A DNA stretch of 64,000 bases from Chlamydomonas reinhardtii (lineage: Eukaryota; Chlorophyta; Chlorophyceae; Chlamydomonadales; Chlamydomonadaceae): contig NC_057019.1 in the NCBI RefSeq assembly GCF_000002595.2, positions 5,316,880 through 5,380,879 of the forward strand, in the 5' to 3' direction. Positions 31,686-45,300 of the stretch are shown piece after piece (the first letter of the stretch is position 1; each line of letters begins with the position of its first letter). The notes beneath the pieces were generated by a model, which saw only the letters and a program-made list of their open reading frames with translations, searched no databases and was not told where the DNA came from. The translations under genes were made by a program, and so were the position numbers.

Positions 31686-34519
31686 TCAGCCAACGGCTGC
31701 GCACGCCGCCGCCCGCCGGGCCGCCACCGCCCTGTCCGCCGCCGCCCGCAGATGCTCCACCAGCATCTCCTCCCACCCCTCCAGCTTGTCGTATCCCGGG
31801 AAGTAGTTGACATCCACCACACACAGCCGCAGCCGCCGCGGCGTCCGCCCCTGCTGCGGCTCTTGTTCTTGCGCGTGCCGCTGGCGCTTCGCCGCGCGGC
31901 CCCCAGCTTCGGATGCCCCTGCGTCTCCAGCCTCCGCCACATCCGCGCCGCTCGCCGAAGATTGATCAACAGGCAGGATAATGTCAAAATTGAACATGGT
32001 AAGATTCAGTTGCCCGGACAGTGCCCGCGCTACCGCAGCCATCACCGCCTCATCTACCGCCTCATCCACCACTGGTGCGCAGGCGTCTGCGCCCCCGCTA
32101 GCTGCAGCAGCGGGGGCATTGCCAACGGCGTCTTCAGCCGCAGCCGGGTGGGCCGCAGACGCACCAGCACTTGCTTTAGCGCCAGTGGTTGCGCGGGCCA
32201 GTGGCGTGGTGCTGATCCGGTGTATAACGCTCGGCATGCCGTGGCTGCCGCCGGCGGCGGCGGCGGCGGTGTCCTCATCGCGCCTGCAATCCTGCAGCGC
32301 TGCTGCGAGCTCCCCCTGCGCGGCTGCCACTTGCCCGGCGGTCAGGGTGGCCCGCCGCTCCACCCGCACGTGGCGGCCCAGCACATACACCTGGGGGGGG
32401 GGGGGTCAGCGGTGTGGTGTGGTGTGGTGTGGTGTGGTGTGGTGTGGTGTGGTGCGGTGTGGTGCGCATCCCACTGAGCACGTGGGTCACATGACCGTGC
32501 AGGGTGGAAGCGCTGTTGCCGGGCTACGCACAACAGTCGCCCACCAGCCTCCATGCTGGGGCTGGGGAAGAAGCTTTCCCAGTCTCAGCATAGTATGCCC
32601 AACATGCGCCCGCGCAGACACGCGCGCGCACCTTGTACAGGGCCTGCGTGTGCGGCACGTACTGCTGCACCACCAGCGGCTCAAACGCGGCGGCCTCAGC
32701 GGCTGGTGCCAGTACTGGCGCGACTGCACCAGGCACAGCACCCGCCGCTGCCCCAGGAGCAGCCGCCTGGACCGGTGACGACCCAGATGGTGTTGGTGTT
32801 GGTGTTGGCGCCGGGGGCTGCAGCGCCGCCGCCTGCTCCTCCAGCTCCGCCCAGCTGCGCACCACCGCCACGCCGTGGCCGCTGCCGCCCGCGGCGTCCG
32901 TGCACCGCGTCTTAAGCAGCAGCGGCGGCCGCAGGCCCCCCACCGCGGATCCTGAAATATTGCTGCTGCGGCGGCAACCCTCTGCAAGCGTGGCACCCGG
33001 CGCGCAGCAAGTTGTGCTTCACGACCACCGTGGGCAAGGTGTCCCAGCTTCCCACACCTCCCCATCCCAACTCCACAGCACCGTGCCACGTGCCCGTACC
33101 GTTCACAGCCCTCCGGTCTGAACATCTACGCGAGAATGCCGCCACACATCCGGCAACCCCCTCCCCCCCTCCCGCGGCTGCCCTGCTCACCCTCGACCAG
33201 CCGGCGCAGCTCCTCGCGCGTCTGCACCACCACCTGCGGCGGCGCCTCCACACACACCTCCACAACGTCCGCGTCCTGCTGCCCCACCTCGCCGCTCTGC
33301 TCCCCACCCGCCTCCTCCAGCCTGCCCTCCTGCTTCTCGCTTCCCGCCTCCCCTCCGGCATCCCTGCCGCTGCAAACGGGGTGCGTCACCTGTTGCCCCG
33401 AGGTGATGGGCGCATGCGGCAGTAGCGGTACGCGCAGCGTCACGCCCGCCGCCGCCAGCATCATGGACCGGTCCTCCGTGGCATGAATGGCAGGTGGCGG
33501 ATCCAATATGACCGTGGCGGGGTGGGCAGCGGCGTAGGCGGCGAGGGACGTCTCCCATGCTGCAAGGGGGGCAGAAGGGTTGTGTGTATGTTTGCAGCAG
33601 GAAGAGACGCAGGGCTGGTGGGTGCCTGTCGTTGGGTTTTAGACGACGGTACGCATGCTACACTGGTACTGGTATAATGCAAGGCCGCCGGCGCGCTGCA
33701 GTCCTTGGCTTGGTTCCAGATCCCGAATGGCGGTGACAACGAGCGGCCCTGGGCCTTCAACGTATTAGAAGGACGACCGCGTATCAGGGCGGACGGGCTG
33801 CCGCTAGCCCTATCAATACATACTCCCTCCCGCTTACCCCACTCCCAAAGTTTGGTTTGTCGCCACACGGCCTGAATGGCTCTCACCCTCATCCCGGTGC
33901 AGCTTATGCACAATGACGTCCAAGGGCATGCGGGGGGTCGCAAGGCCCAACGGCGGCTGCAGCCTGGCCATGTCCCCAGCACCAGCCGCCACGCTCCCCG
34001 CCACCGCGCTGTCCGCGGCAGCCACTCCTGCTGGCGCCACCTCCTCAGCTTGCCCCACTGCCACCGACCCTGGTGCTACTGCCGGTGCTGGTGCGTCTGC
34101 CGCAGTGCCGTCGCGGAGCACTGTGCCTGGCTGAGGCTGCAAGTCCAGGTCGGACCCGGTGCGCGGGTCCAGCGCCACAAGTTGCAGCCCTGCCGCGGCC
34201 GCCTGGCTCCGCAGCAGCGGCGTAAGCACTCGCGGCAGCTGCAAAGGATAATTCGACAGGGAGTACAAAGCGGAGGGTTTGGAGTTGGGCGGGCGGGGGA
34301 GTGGGGGCGGGGGCAGGAGGCGGAGGATGGCCCTTGAGACAGTGGCCCACCACTTGCATATGGATGTCCAGTACATTCTTGCTAGCTGTGTAGCTTGTTA
34401 CGAACGCTTGTGCGAATGCAAAGCGTGCAGCAGTGCACGCATAAGTTTTGCAAGCGTACCTTCTTCGGCAGGAAGCAAAGGCCGACCAGTGCATTATCGT
34501 TGTCATATGCTTTGTTCAT
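31686..34519 (-). CDS. ITPK: inositol polyphosphate 1-kinase, ITPK family (ATP-grasp), enlarged
   Basis: Five exons close in phase: 34519-34460, 34238-33887, 33559-33191, 32951-32632, 32390-31686, giving 601 residues. Family blocks in order: VGLCFLPKK at the start, LPLDVIVHKL-like (MPLDVIVHKL), HPATVILDPP, ATEDRSMML, LLLKTRCTDA, GHGVAVV, LVVQQYVPHTQALYKVYVLG, LTMFNFDIILP and VVDVNYFPGYDKLEGWEEML, the last carrying the Asp and Asn that bind metal in ATP-grasp kinases. ITPKs phosphorylate inositol tri/tetrakisphosphates and, in plants, InsP6. Typical members have 320-490 residues; the excess is Ala/Pro/Gly-rich insertions between the core blocks. An in-frame ATG at 34612 would add 31 residues (His/Arg-rich); I prefer 34519, which has A at -3 and is next to the conserved block. 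It is divergent from the Ca2+-ATPase. Confidence 0.9.
32411..32463. repeat. (GGTGT)n microsatellite in an ITPK intron
   Basis: About ten pentamers in the last intron, next to the acceptor of the last exon. Confidence 0.9.
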
Positions 34520-35392
34520 TTCTGCAATATCGTGCTTCAATGGGCTTGTTTCTATCCTATACGCGCAACATCCCTTGAAGTTGCTTCGTCGCCTATGGCG
34601 ATGTTTGTGCATACTAACAGTGTTTTAGTGCGTTCATAGGCCTGTTGAAAAGCTGCAGTCCCCACAAGGCATGGCTCAACTGAGTAACCCAGCTGCGATA
34701 TTTTGAAAGCGTTTCAAAGCGCATTCGCGCGAGACCGTTCACCTGTGGCGTCAAGGGACATGCCTAGTTACGCCGGGGGTGGGGGTGCCTGCACTTCACG
34801 CGCGCTACTCGACGCGGCGAGGCCTCGCCGAGGACTGACTGCCGGCACCCGCCGGAGTTTTGCCTACCACAGGCACTGCGCCGCTCTTTACCTTTCAAGC
34901 GTATACTGCCAATTCATCGCGACTACTGCTGCTCCCAGCGCCGGACCTTGCGCGCAAAACCCCGTGCATTCAGAATGTGCGACACGGCCACACTCAGGCG
35001 TGCGTGCTGGAAACAGCTTCAGGGACCAAATCGACCCAAATACACTCATACTGCCAGGTGAGTCCTCGTTCACTCACTTTGTGGCCAGGCCATACAAGGC
35101 TCACGCTTGGTCTGACACACAATTGTCATGCACGGCATTGTCAAGGATCGCCAACATCGCATATAGCGCTCGCTGGAGTACCAGGACATTACTGTGTGTG
35201 TATTTGCAAATCCTGTTATTCACTCGCTGCAGGCGCAGAACGATAAGCAGGGAAAAGCGACCGTCGTAGGGAAACTGCTAAGTGTGGAGTGTGGACGCTC
35301 GCGGCGACTCTTCTCACAACTTGCGAGCTACATCTGACATTCTCACCTGTATCATATCGCGCGTCGGCGGCCGAACCGCCTCTGCTCCGGAC
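34520..35392. promoter_or_regulatory. shared divergent promoter region, ITPK and Ca2+-ATPase
   Basis: About 870 bp between the two ATGs, markedly less GC-rich than the genes. No defined element could be assigned. An open frame at 34703-35269 has no recognisable content and is treated as chance. Confidence 0.4.
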
Positions 35393-38300
35393 ATGGCGCC
35401 GGCTTCAATCGAGGGCCCCTCGAAAGAGGGCGACCAGCAAGCCAGCTCAACAGTCAACATGGCGGCTCTTGAGCTGGACACGCACTGCCCTTATTCGATC
35501 CTGCCATCCATCCTGTTCCAGATGAACTCGGTGAGTCGGCTTTCGATGGCCACGCCAACCCGGTGTGGCCGCCTGCGCACGTGGGGCGCTATTACGGCGG
35601 GCGCCTGCGGTGGCCTCTATCTTATAGCAAAGCGCAAGCTTGAAGCGCCCGGACTTGAGGAACTGCCTGGTCGTGGCCAGCTGGCTTGCGTGTCGGGCAC
35701 GCGGCCTGGCTTTCTCGCCGAGGCCTGCGCGACTGCTCGCCTTCCCCTCTAGCGCGCGGCTACCCCGACACTGTCCAGGCTCGCACGCGCCCCCATCACC
35801 TTGCTGGTCCACCTATCAATGCCTGGACATCCGCCCCGTTACCGTTTTAGAGCTGCTGCACACGTCAACCAGGCCCGCACCGAACCACTCCAGCCTGCCG
35901 CCAACCTCGCACCTCCGCGTCGCCGCGTTGCAGTGTCCGCGCTTGTGTGATGTGTGCCCAACCCCGTCCGTCCTTCCCCGTCCTTCCGCGTCCCTCCCCC
36001 ACATAGGACAAACACCTCTTCCCTCTTCTCTGCACCTGATCATCACTGCCACCGTCTAACCTCCCTTGCGTGGAATCCATCCCATCCCATCCCATCCCAT
36101 CCCATCCCATCCCATCCCACAGGACAAGGACATGGACCGTCTCAACAAGGTGGGGGGTGCGGGCGGCCTGGCCAAGGGCCTGGTCACCGACCTGCACGCC
36201 GGTTTGAACGAGTCGCCCGCCGCGGCGGCGGCTGACGGACTGGCCACCGCCGCCGCATCCGAGCTGGGCAGTGTGGAGGCGCACCGCAAGGGTGAGTCCT
36301 GGCGGCTGTGACTGTGAGGCAGCTCATCAGGCGGCTGTGCAGGGGTGTGCTCGACGCAGTGTTAGGTACTCGCACAGAAGCCATCAGGTGCCCGCCAGTG
36401 CCCGCGCGCTGTGTGTGCACTGCTGCCAATGGGCGACCATTTATGCGGCCGTAGCGGGGCCCTCCCGAGCCACCGCCGCCATCTCTGGCGCCCACAAACA
36501 CAGTACCCTTTAAGCGCTTCTACACGATGCTGAGTTGCCACCGCCTGTTTGTGCCGCCCCCTGGCTCGCCACCGCCCTTCTTCGCCCATCATCCACAGCT
36601 TACGGCGAGAATAAGTTCCCCGGTGAGTAGTGATGAGGAACTACGCCCGGGGCACATGATTTACACCAGACCTTCTCTTTGCAGGAACAGTTTACCCTCG
36701 TAGTGCTGAACGCTTCGTCCCGCTTCACCGCCTTCCCCCCGCACCTGCCGCCCTCCATTGCACACTGCAGAGAAGCCGCCGCCAAACTTCTTCATGATGC
36801 TTCTGGAGGCGGCCAAGGACCCCATGGTAGGGGATGGGGGGCTTGCGGATTCGTTAGGGGGAACTTACAGCACCCAAACAGCTGCATGTTCAACCACACC
36901 AATTACAGTGAGCAGGATGATGTACACTCACTCAATATTTAGACCCGCCCTGGCGTCCATGCCACTCCATCCGCGCACCCCGCTCGCAGATCATCATCCT
37001 GCTGATTGTGGCCATCGTGACCATTGTGTTGGGCGCGGCCGTGCCCGAGCAGCGCGCGCACCAGGGCTGGTCGGAGGGCCTGGCGGTGCTGGGCACCGCA
37101 CTCATTGTCATCTTCCTAGGTCAGTGGCGTGCGTGTGCAGTTGTTATACTTATTTCCCAGGGGCAGCAGGTCATGCCGAGGAGGTCAATTGCTTCGGCAT
37201 GCACGCGCGCACACACATACACGCTCGTCCTGCGTGCTTCCTTCTCTTGTGCTTTCTCAACTCAAAAACGAACACACGGGTGCGTATCTTCACGTGCAGG
37301 CGCGGGTCAGGACTTCTCCAAGGAGCGGCAGTTCCAGAAGCTGAACGCGCTCAAGGACGTGATCGACGTCAAGGTCACTCGTGGCGGCAAGCAAGTGCTG
37401 GTGCCCAACACCGAGGTGAGCAGGGGGGGAGACGGATGGGGGGGAGGCCGTGGGGAGGGGGCTCACGAGCGGGCACGAGCGGGCCAGGGCGTGTAGGCCA
37501 GGATATGCATGAAGGCGGGTTTGCAGGGGAAGGTTTGTGTAAAGGTGACGGCACTTCCCGCGTGCAGTGATGAATGCTCCTCAACTACCTTTCACCGTCT
37601 CGGCTCCTGCTGAGTGATGTTCGCTCCGCTCTCCCTGTCGACCAGGTGGTGGTGGGTGACATCATGTTTCTGGACACGGGTGACAAGGTGATCGCGGACG
37701 GCATCGTCATCGACAGCCAAGGCCTAGTCCTGGATGAGGCCTCCCTCACTGGTGCGCAGCAGGGCCAACGGGCCATGCATCCTAGTAACGTAGTAGCGAT
37801 GTCAAAGGACGTGGCGATGCATGCAGTGGGAGAGGAAGGACAGCAATCGAGTGGTTGGGTGCGTGGGGCTTGCATGCACAGGGCTCGCGGAGGCAGGTAG
37901 GATATGCGTGTGGACGCATGGCCGGGTTGGAGCCAAAGCCACATCTGGCCTGGGAGCCTCCGAAGTGGTACCGTATTGCCGTGCATACACAGTGTCAATG
38001 CGTGTGTCACGTGCGCCACCTGCACCTTCTGGCACCGCCGACAGGCGAGTCTGACCCAATCAAGAAGGACCCCGTCTCGGACCCCGTAAGTGCCCGCATG
38101 CGCTCTCTGTGTGACACAGACTGAACTTGCACACAAAATTCCCGGTTGTTCTCCACCCACTGCACCCATCCCATACCCCATACATCCTTTCAACACACCG
38201 TACAAACCTCACTCCATCTCACCGCAGTGGGTGCGCTCCGGTACGACTGTGAACGAGGGCAGCGGCCACATGCTGGTGCTGGCCGTGGGCGTGCACAGCG

Positions 38301-41300
38301 AGTGGGGCAAGACCATGGCCCTGGTCAACGAGGCGGGCGACGACGAGACACCGCTGCAGGAGCAGCTCACGGACGTGGCCGCCAAGGTGTCCAAGATGTG
38401 AGTAGTGCGGCGGCTAGTACTGCAGCGGCTGCTGGGCTGCTGGGTCGCTGCTGGGTTGCTGCTAGGTGGTGGCGTCTAAAGCACTTGGGAGCATTGACAT
38501 GACATATCTGACCGCCGCTTGCTTTTACTCTGCTTTCTTGCGGGTGCATGCATGCAGGGGTGTGCTGGTGGCTGTGGTGTGCTTCCTGGCCCTGCTTATC
38601 AAGTGGCTCATTGTGACCGGCGGTGGCGACATCGAGTGAGTGACGGGATTGGGTCGGGAGTTGGGACTACTGCGGCACGGGCACTACCTTGCATGGACTG
38701 GTGGTCGTGGGCCAGCTACTGCCGTACATGTTGCGAGTGGGAAGGACTAAATCAGTGGCTCTGTGCTTCCCAGACGCACACGAAAACACGGGCGAGACCC
38801 TGTTGCCTGCTCACTTCCACCCTCCACACCGTATCTCATTCCCACGTCACCCCGCGCAGCAAGATCAATGACAACGGGCCCCTGCAGTTCCTGCTGTACG
38901 CCATCACCATCACTGTGGTGTCCATTCCCGAGGGCCTGCCGCTGGCCGTGACGCTCACCCTGGCCTACAGCATGAAGAAGATGATGAAGGGTGCGTGTGC
39001 ACGCCTTTCACAACCCGGACCACATGCACCTGCTGGTTGTCAATTGCATGGAAATGATTGCGTGTCTGATCAGTTCTAACATGCCCCTGCGCCCGAATTG
39101 CACCTTTATTTGCAGACAACAACTTCGTGCGCGTGCTGTCGGCATGCGAGACCATGGGCGGCGCCACCGCCATCTGCTCCGACAAGACCGGCACGCTGAC
39201 GGAGAACCGCATGACGGTGGTGGAGGGCTGGTTCGCCGGCACCGCCTACCCGCAGGTTCCCGAGGGCTCCGTGCTGGGCCCGCAGGTTCTGGAGCTGCTC
39301 AAGTGGAACTGTGCCATGAACAACAAGGCGTTCCTGGTGGACCAGGTGGGTGGGCGGATGGGTGGGTGGGTGGATAACAGCTGGATGGGAGGACGGGGCC
39401 GTCCGGATGGGGCTGCCGGCATAGGCAGCGCGCGCCCTTGCGTACTCCCCCCGTGCCTGCGCACTGACTAGCACACTATGAGTGCAACGTGGCTCAACGG
39501 CGGCGCGCGCTACGCACGTGCAGGAGAGCGGCGTGACGGATTTCGTTGGCAACCGGACGGAGTGTGCTCTGCTGGTGCTGCTCCGTAAGTTGGGCTTTGA
39601 CTACAAGCAGCTGCGTGAGGAGCGCGAGGCAGACCAGATCAAGGTGCGTGTGTGGCTGGCTACGGCAGCTGTGGGTGCCTGGGAAATGACGTGTACGAAT
39701 TGGTTGGGCTGGGCGTGAGTTGCTGGGGGAAGCGGCAGGCAACGCGCACAGGGTGGCGCAAAGTACAGTGGAGGCAAGGATCCTGAGGGTAGGTGGACAT
39801 TGATTGGCGCGAAGCAAGAGTGGCTCCGTCGCCGTGTATCCGCCGATCCCCGCCTCAAGCCCTGACTCACTGCGTCTTTGTAACCTCGCCCGCCCGCAGC
39901 TGTACGGCTTCAGCTCGGCGCGCAAGATGGCCAGTGTGCTGCTGCGCGAGCGGGCGGCCGGCGGCAACCTGCGGCTGTACAACAAGGGCGCGGCGGAGTG
40001 GGTGCTGCGGCGCTGCGTGGGGCTGGCGCGGCCGGACGGCAGCACGGAGCCCATGACCCCGGCCAAGCTGGAGGAGATGAACGCGCTGGTGACCGGCATG
40101 GCCAAGCGGGTGAGCTGCTTTCTGCGATTGCCGGCGGACGTGGCGCAGCGCTGAATTTCGTTCAGCAGCAGCGTGTGTTGTGTGGGCCCTGCTGGCAGCT
40201 TTGCCGTTGGACTGAAACTTGGAAAAGGCACATTAACACACGTGCGCACACACATGCACAACACGCAGGGTCTGCGCTGCATCTGCCTGAGCTACCGTGA
40301 CTACGCCGGCTCCGACCCCGCCCGCCCCGCCGACTTCTTCGAGGACGCCGACCAGGTGGACCGCGACCTCATCGCCGTGGCCATTGTGGGCATCAAGGTG
40401 AGGGGGGAGCAGCAGGTGGCAGGAGGCGGATGGCAGTCGTGAGGGTGTCGTGTGTGTGTGTGTGTGCCTGCCGTGCGGAGGGACCGCTGTCTGACAGGCC
40501 ACTGCTTCCTAACTTGCAACACTCAACCACCCCTCCAGCCCCCCACACACCCGCACGCTCCCGCACGTCCACCCACGCACGCGCCCACACGCACGCCCAC
40601 CCCCACCCCTTTCCCTGCCCCCACAGGACCCGGTGCGCAAGGAGGTGCCTGACGCTGTGGCGACCTGCCAGAAGGCCGGCATCGTGGTGCGCATGGTGAC
40701 GGGCGACAACATCCACACCGCGCAGCACATCGCGCGCGAGTGCGGACTGCTGACGACCGAGGACGCCATCGCCATGGAGGGCCCCGTGTTCCGCGCTATG
40801 GTGCGTGGATGGATGCTGGGTAAATCACCAAGTTGCTTGGGCTCTCCCCGCTTCTAGTCATGATGATCAGCTGCGCTGAGGCCGCAGGCTACATGCTGCG
40901 TGAGCCATGTCATCGCGCATCCTTGATCCTCATCTCCTGGACCCACCTTGCCCTTGCCCTTGACCTCACCCGTACGCGCGCTCCGCAGCCCGCCACCGAG
41001 CTGATCCCGCTGCTGCCGCGCCTGCGCGTGCTGGCGCGCTCCTCGCCCGAGGACAAGCTCACGCTCGTGAGCCTGCTGAAGAAGCAGGGCGAGGTGCGTT
41101 CGGGTTGAGCGTGTCCCGTGCCGCGGCAAGTCCGCGGATGGTGCATGTGTGTGCAATGTGCAGCGCTGCTTGGGGTCCGTGGATGGCATCGCTGGGGAGG
41201 TGTGTTCCCATCAGCAGCCCGAACCCATATCCCGACTTGGACGGCTTCCGCTGCTCATCATTATTATTTGCCTCCATGCACCCAGATTGTGGCGGTGACG

Positions 41301-42268
41301 GGCGATGGAACCAACGACGCGCCCGCGCTCAAGGAGAGCGATGTGGGTCTGGCCATGGGTATTGCTGGCACGGAGGTGGCCAAGGAGGCGGCCGACATCA
41401 TCATCCTGGGTGCGTCTGGTGTTGCGCCGGGGCGGGGCGCGGTGGGCCCAAGGGTATGAGGGGCACGAGCTGGGTGACATATGCACGGCACCCGTTGGCC
41501 CCTGACGACGATGGCCCCACCGCCTCACGCGCCTCGCACTCCCCGCAACTAACGCGGGCCCTCCTTTCCTCCACTGCAGACGACAACTTCAGCTCCATTG
41601 TCAAGTCCGTGCTGTGGGGCCGCGCCGTTTACATGGTGCGTGCACGCAGGCGTATGATAGGAAGACGGTGCATAGGTCCTGTGTGGCAGACTAGGAAGGA
41701 TTCGTCGGGCGCGCGGGAGCTGAGGCAGTGCGTGGTGCGGAGCAAGAACACAGTTGCCGCCCGGCCCGCCCTATCCTCGCGCATCCCTGCAACTAAATAA
41801 AGGTCCCCTTTCCCCAAAAATGAAACAATTACAGAACATCCGCAAGTTCCTGGTGTTCCAGCTGTCCATCAACCTGGTGGCCATGATCAGCGCCGCCGTG
41901 GGCGCCCTGTACGGCGGCGTGCCGCCCCTCAACGTGCTGCAGCTCCTCTGGTACGCTCCAGCTCAAAAACTCTGGTTTTAATCCTTGTAGCTCACCACGG
42001 TCTTGAAAAACAATTGATCCATTGCTCTAATTTCATCCCACCTACTTCTCTAGATAAGTGCTCTTCTGATAAAAACAGCACGCCGGCGATTGACACACCC
42101 GGCACCCTGAATCCTGGCACCGCTACGCCCCTGTCTCCCCGTCACCCCTTCACGCCCTCCGCCCCCACCCCTCCCATGCTCCCTTCCCTCCCGCAACAGG
42201 GTGAACATGATCATGGACACATTGGCGGTGAGTGGGAGCGTGTGTATTGTGTGAGGGTGGCAGCTGGC

Positions 42269-42315
<47 letters not shown>

Positions 42316-45300
42316 CCGGTGCCGTACCGTGGGTTCAAGGGCCAGGCGCAGGGGGATGATGCGTTAGTGCAGCAATTGGGCTTACCTACGCCGTGATGCG
42401 CCCTGCTGACAGTACTGAGGACGGGCTCCCCTGCACGTGCGTTATGACACACATACACACACACAACACACACACACACGTACACGCACACACACACACA
42501 CACACACAGGCTCTGGCTCTGGCCACGGAGGACCCCTACCCCGAGCTGCTGGACGACAAGCCGCACGGCCGCAGCGAGGCCATCATCACCGGCCTCATGT
42601 ACACACACATCGTCGTGGGTGAGTCACGCATGCAGCGCAGCCAATGTCACAGGCGGCTCGGCCGGCATGCTGAGCGCATACGTGTCGCTTATTTGCGGCG
42701 ACAGACATATGCTGCCCAGCAGTATGAACATGAGTGTGTGGACCTATCGCCTGACTTGGTGCCCTCTTCATCCCCCCCTGCCCTGGCCTGCCGTTTCCCC
42801 TCTCCTTGCAGCTGCCCTCTACAAGGTGAGGCGGCCTGGTGTCGTGTCTGTTTACCTTGCTTGCCTGCACGCTCCAGCCGCGTCTTACAGCGCTCAATTT
42901 GGTTACAACATGCACCAAGTCGCGGCTTTTAACGGTGCCGCTTGTCCCCCCCCCGCCTCTCTGCACTACGCAGCTGTTCTGGCTGTTCGCCTGCCTGTAC
43001 GGCTTGCCCCGCGTGCTCCCTGCCTACGCGTAAGTCACCAATTACCAACCAAATTGTCGATTGACCTGCTGGCATACTTCGACTTGCTCCCCGGCTCAAG
43101 CGCATCTCAGCGATTGCATCTGGCCGTCTGCCACTTCTATTCGTCTCACCTTCACTGGTCTTACCTTCATTCCACCCTTCACGCCACATCTGCCATGAGC
43201 TGCGCAGCACTCTGACCAAGGGCGAATACTACCAGACCATGTGCCCCGAAATCCTGAACGACAAGGTGAGGTTCCAGAGGTTGATCACGACAAACAGCTG
43301 CCGCACAGTGCCATGCCATGCTGCTGAGCGTGCGTGGGCGTAGGTGGCTGGGGAGTGGCAGAGGGTGCTGCAACACCCGCCGTATTCCGCACGCCCCAAT
43401 CAGCACCCCGCCTGGAATACTCGCTCGATCGCGACACAGTAGTCCGCCGTCAAGCTGTCCCCTCATCCCCAATTGTCCGCCCCTGCGTGTGCTTACAGGG
43501 CGTGCTGAGCACCAACGCGACGCTGCAGGGTGACGTTTGCAACATCATGGGATTCTGCGGCTTCCCGCAGGTGCGGGCGTGAGTGCGTGCTTTGAACCCC
43601 TGAATGACTCAGCATACATATGCAACATGACCGTCCGTCACTAGACGGATCGTCGCGGTAGTCCCGAGTGCGCTGCTGCGGGTGCGCTGGTGCGGGTGTG
43701 CTGCGTGTCCGCGCAGCACTGCCACACCCCGCTCATGCGGCGGCGGGTTGCGATGCCTCCCGCCCTTCTGCCTCCGCCCTTTGCTTCCTTCTTATTACCT
43801 GCGCTTGCTGCTGTCTATCTCCCCTCCCCTCCATCCATCCAGGGCGACATCCACTCCGACCTGTGCGTGCTGCACAACGAGTGGCTGGCTATCAACACCA
43901 CCGTGCCCAGCCTGCAGCAGGACGCCGTGTGCAATGGGCAGTTCAGCCCCACCGCTAACTTCAGCGGCGTGGTGGCGCCCGGCGAGGCCTGCGTCCGGTG
44001 AGCGGGCCGCTTGACATCGATGGGGCATCTTTTGGGGGCGGGGCGGGGTAGAAATGGTAGGACGTGAGGAATGGGGCGGGAGGGAATGGGCGGCTGCCCT
44101 TATGTGCACGGTCTGCTCATGTCGTACCGCTTCATCGATTGCGCCTCTGACCGATGCCCAACCAACCAATACTCCTGACCACACAGCAACACCAATCTGG
44201 AGTCCGCCCAGAGGGCCATGGACGACGAGTGGGACCGGGTGAGTCCCCCGTGTGGCCGTCTGCATCACACACTGCTGCTTCCTGTGCCGCGTTATGCCGT
44301 ACATGTCCGCAACCAACATATCCTTTTTAAGCCAACTTCAAAGCCAACTTGAAGCAAACAAACCAACGGCCCGCTCAACCCATCGAACCAACCAACCAAC
44401 CAACCAACCGACAGGAGTACCTGCTGTCGTACAAGCCGGCGCTGTCGGTGCTGTTCAACGCCTTCATCCTGGCGCAGGTGCGTTGTGACGCCTGCTGTGA
44501 CGGCACGCTGGGAAAGCCCCTCGCCCTGCCTGCTGCTGGCGGTGTACGGAAGCGGCTGGGTTTGCTTGCTTGCGTGTGGTGCTGTCAGTGTGACCCTGAG
44601 CACGGCGCGCCCACGCACACCCAATGCTTCACACGCCCGCCCGGCCCACCGGCCCCCAACCACGCCCTCATACATACGCACATCCCGCCTTGCGGTTCCC
44701 TTCATTTGCAGGTCGCCAACGCCTTCGTCTCGCGCCGCATCGGGCTGGAGCTCAACTTCTTCAAGGGGCTTGCGCACTCACCCATCTTCAACGGCATCAT
44801 GGTGCTCATCACGGCGCTGCAGGTCCTCATCATGCAGACGCCCATCTCCTACATCTTTAAAGTGGAGCCGCTCAACGGCCCCGAGTGGGGCGCCTGCATC
44901 GCCATCGGCATCGGTGCCATCCCCTTCTCCTGGTGAGCCCCCGCAACCCCACACTGCAGCAGTGCAGTGCGCAGCTGTGCATTATCAGCTGTCGGTTCTT
45001 GCCATGCTTGGATTGTGTGATGTCGGGTGACAGGGTCGCAACTTTGCTGCTTTGCATGCCCCGGTCCTTCCAAGCGTACGTGAAACTTAAGCATGGCTGG
45101 ACGGGCCGCACGTCTCCATGCTCTCAGCTCACGCCTCGCGGTTTCACAACCTGATTGCCCGCCTTCATTCGCTATCCGCCATCCAATCCACAGGGCGCTG
45201 CGCATCCTGCTGCGCTGGCTGCTGCCGCTCACTGCCAACTCCTCACACTGGCTGGCTGGCCTGCGCGGCAGCCGCGCATCCAACATCACTGCCTCCGGCG

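Noticed and set aside
34703-35269. 188-codon plus-strand frame between ITPK and the Ca2+-ATPase
   Set aside because: Composition unlike the neighbouring proteins, no recognisable motif, and it occupies the divergent promoter region.
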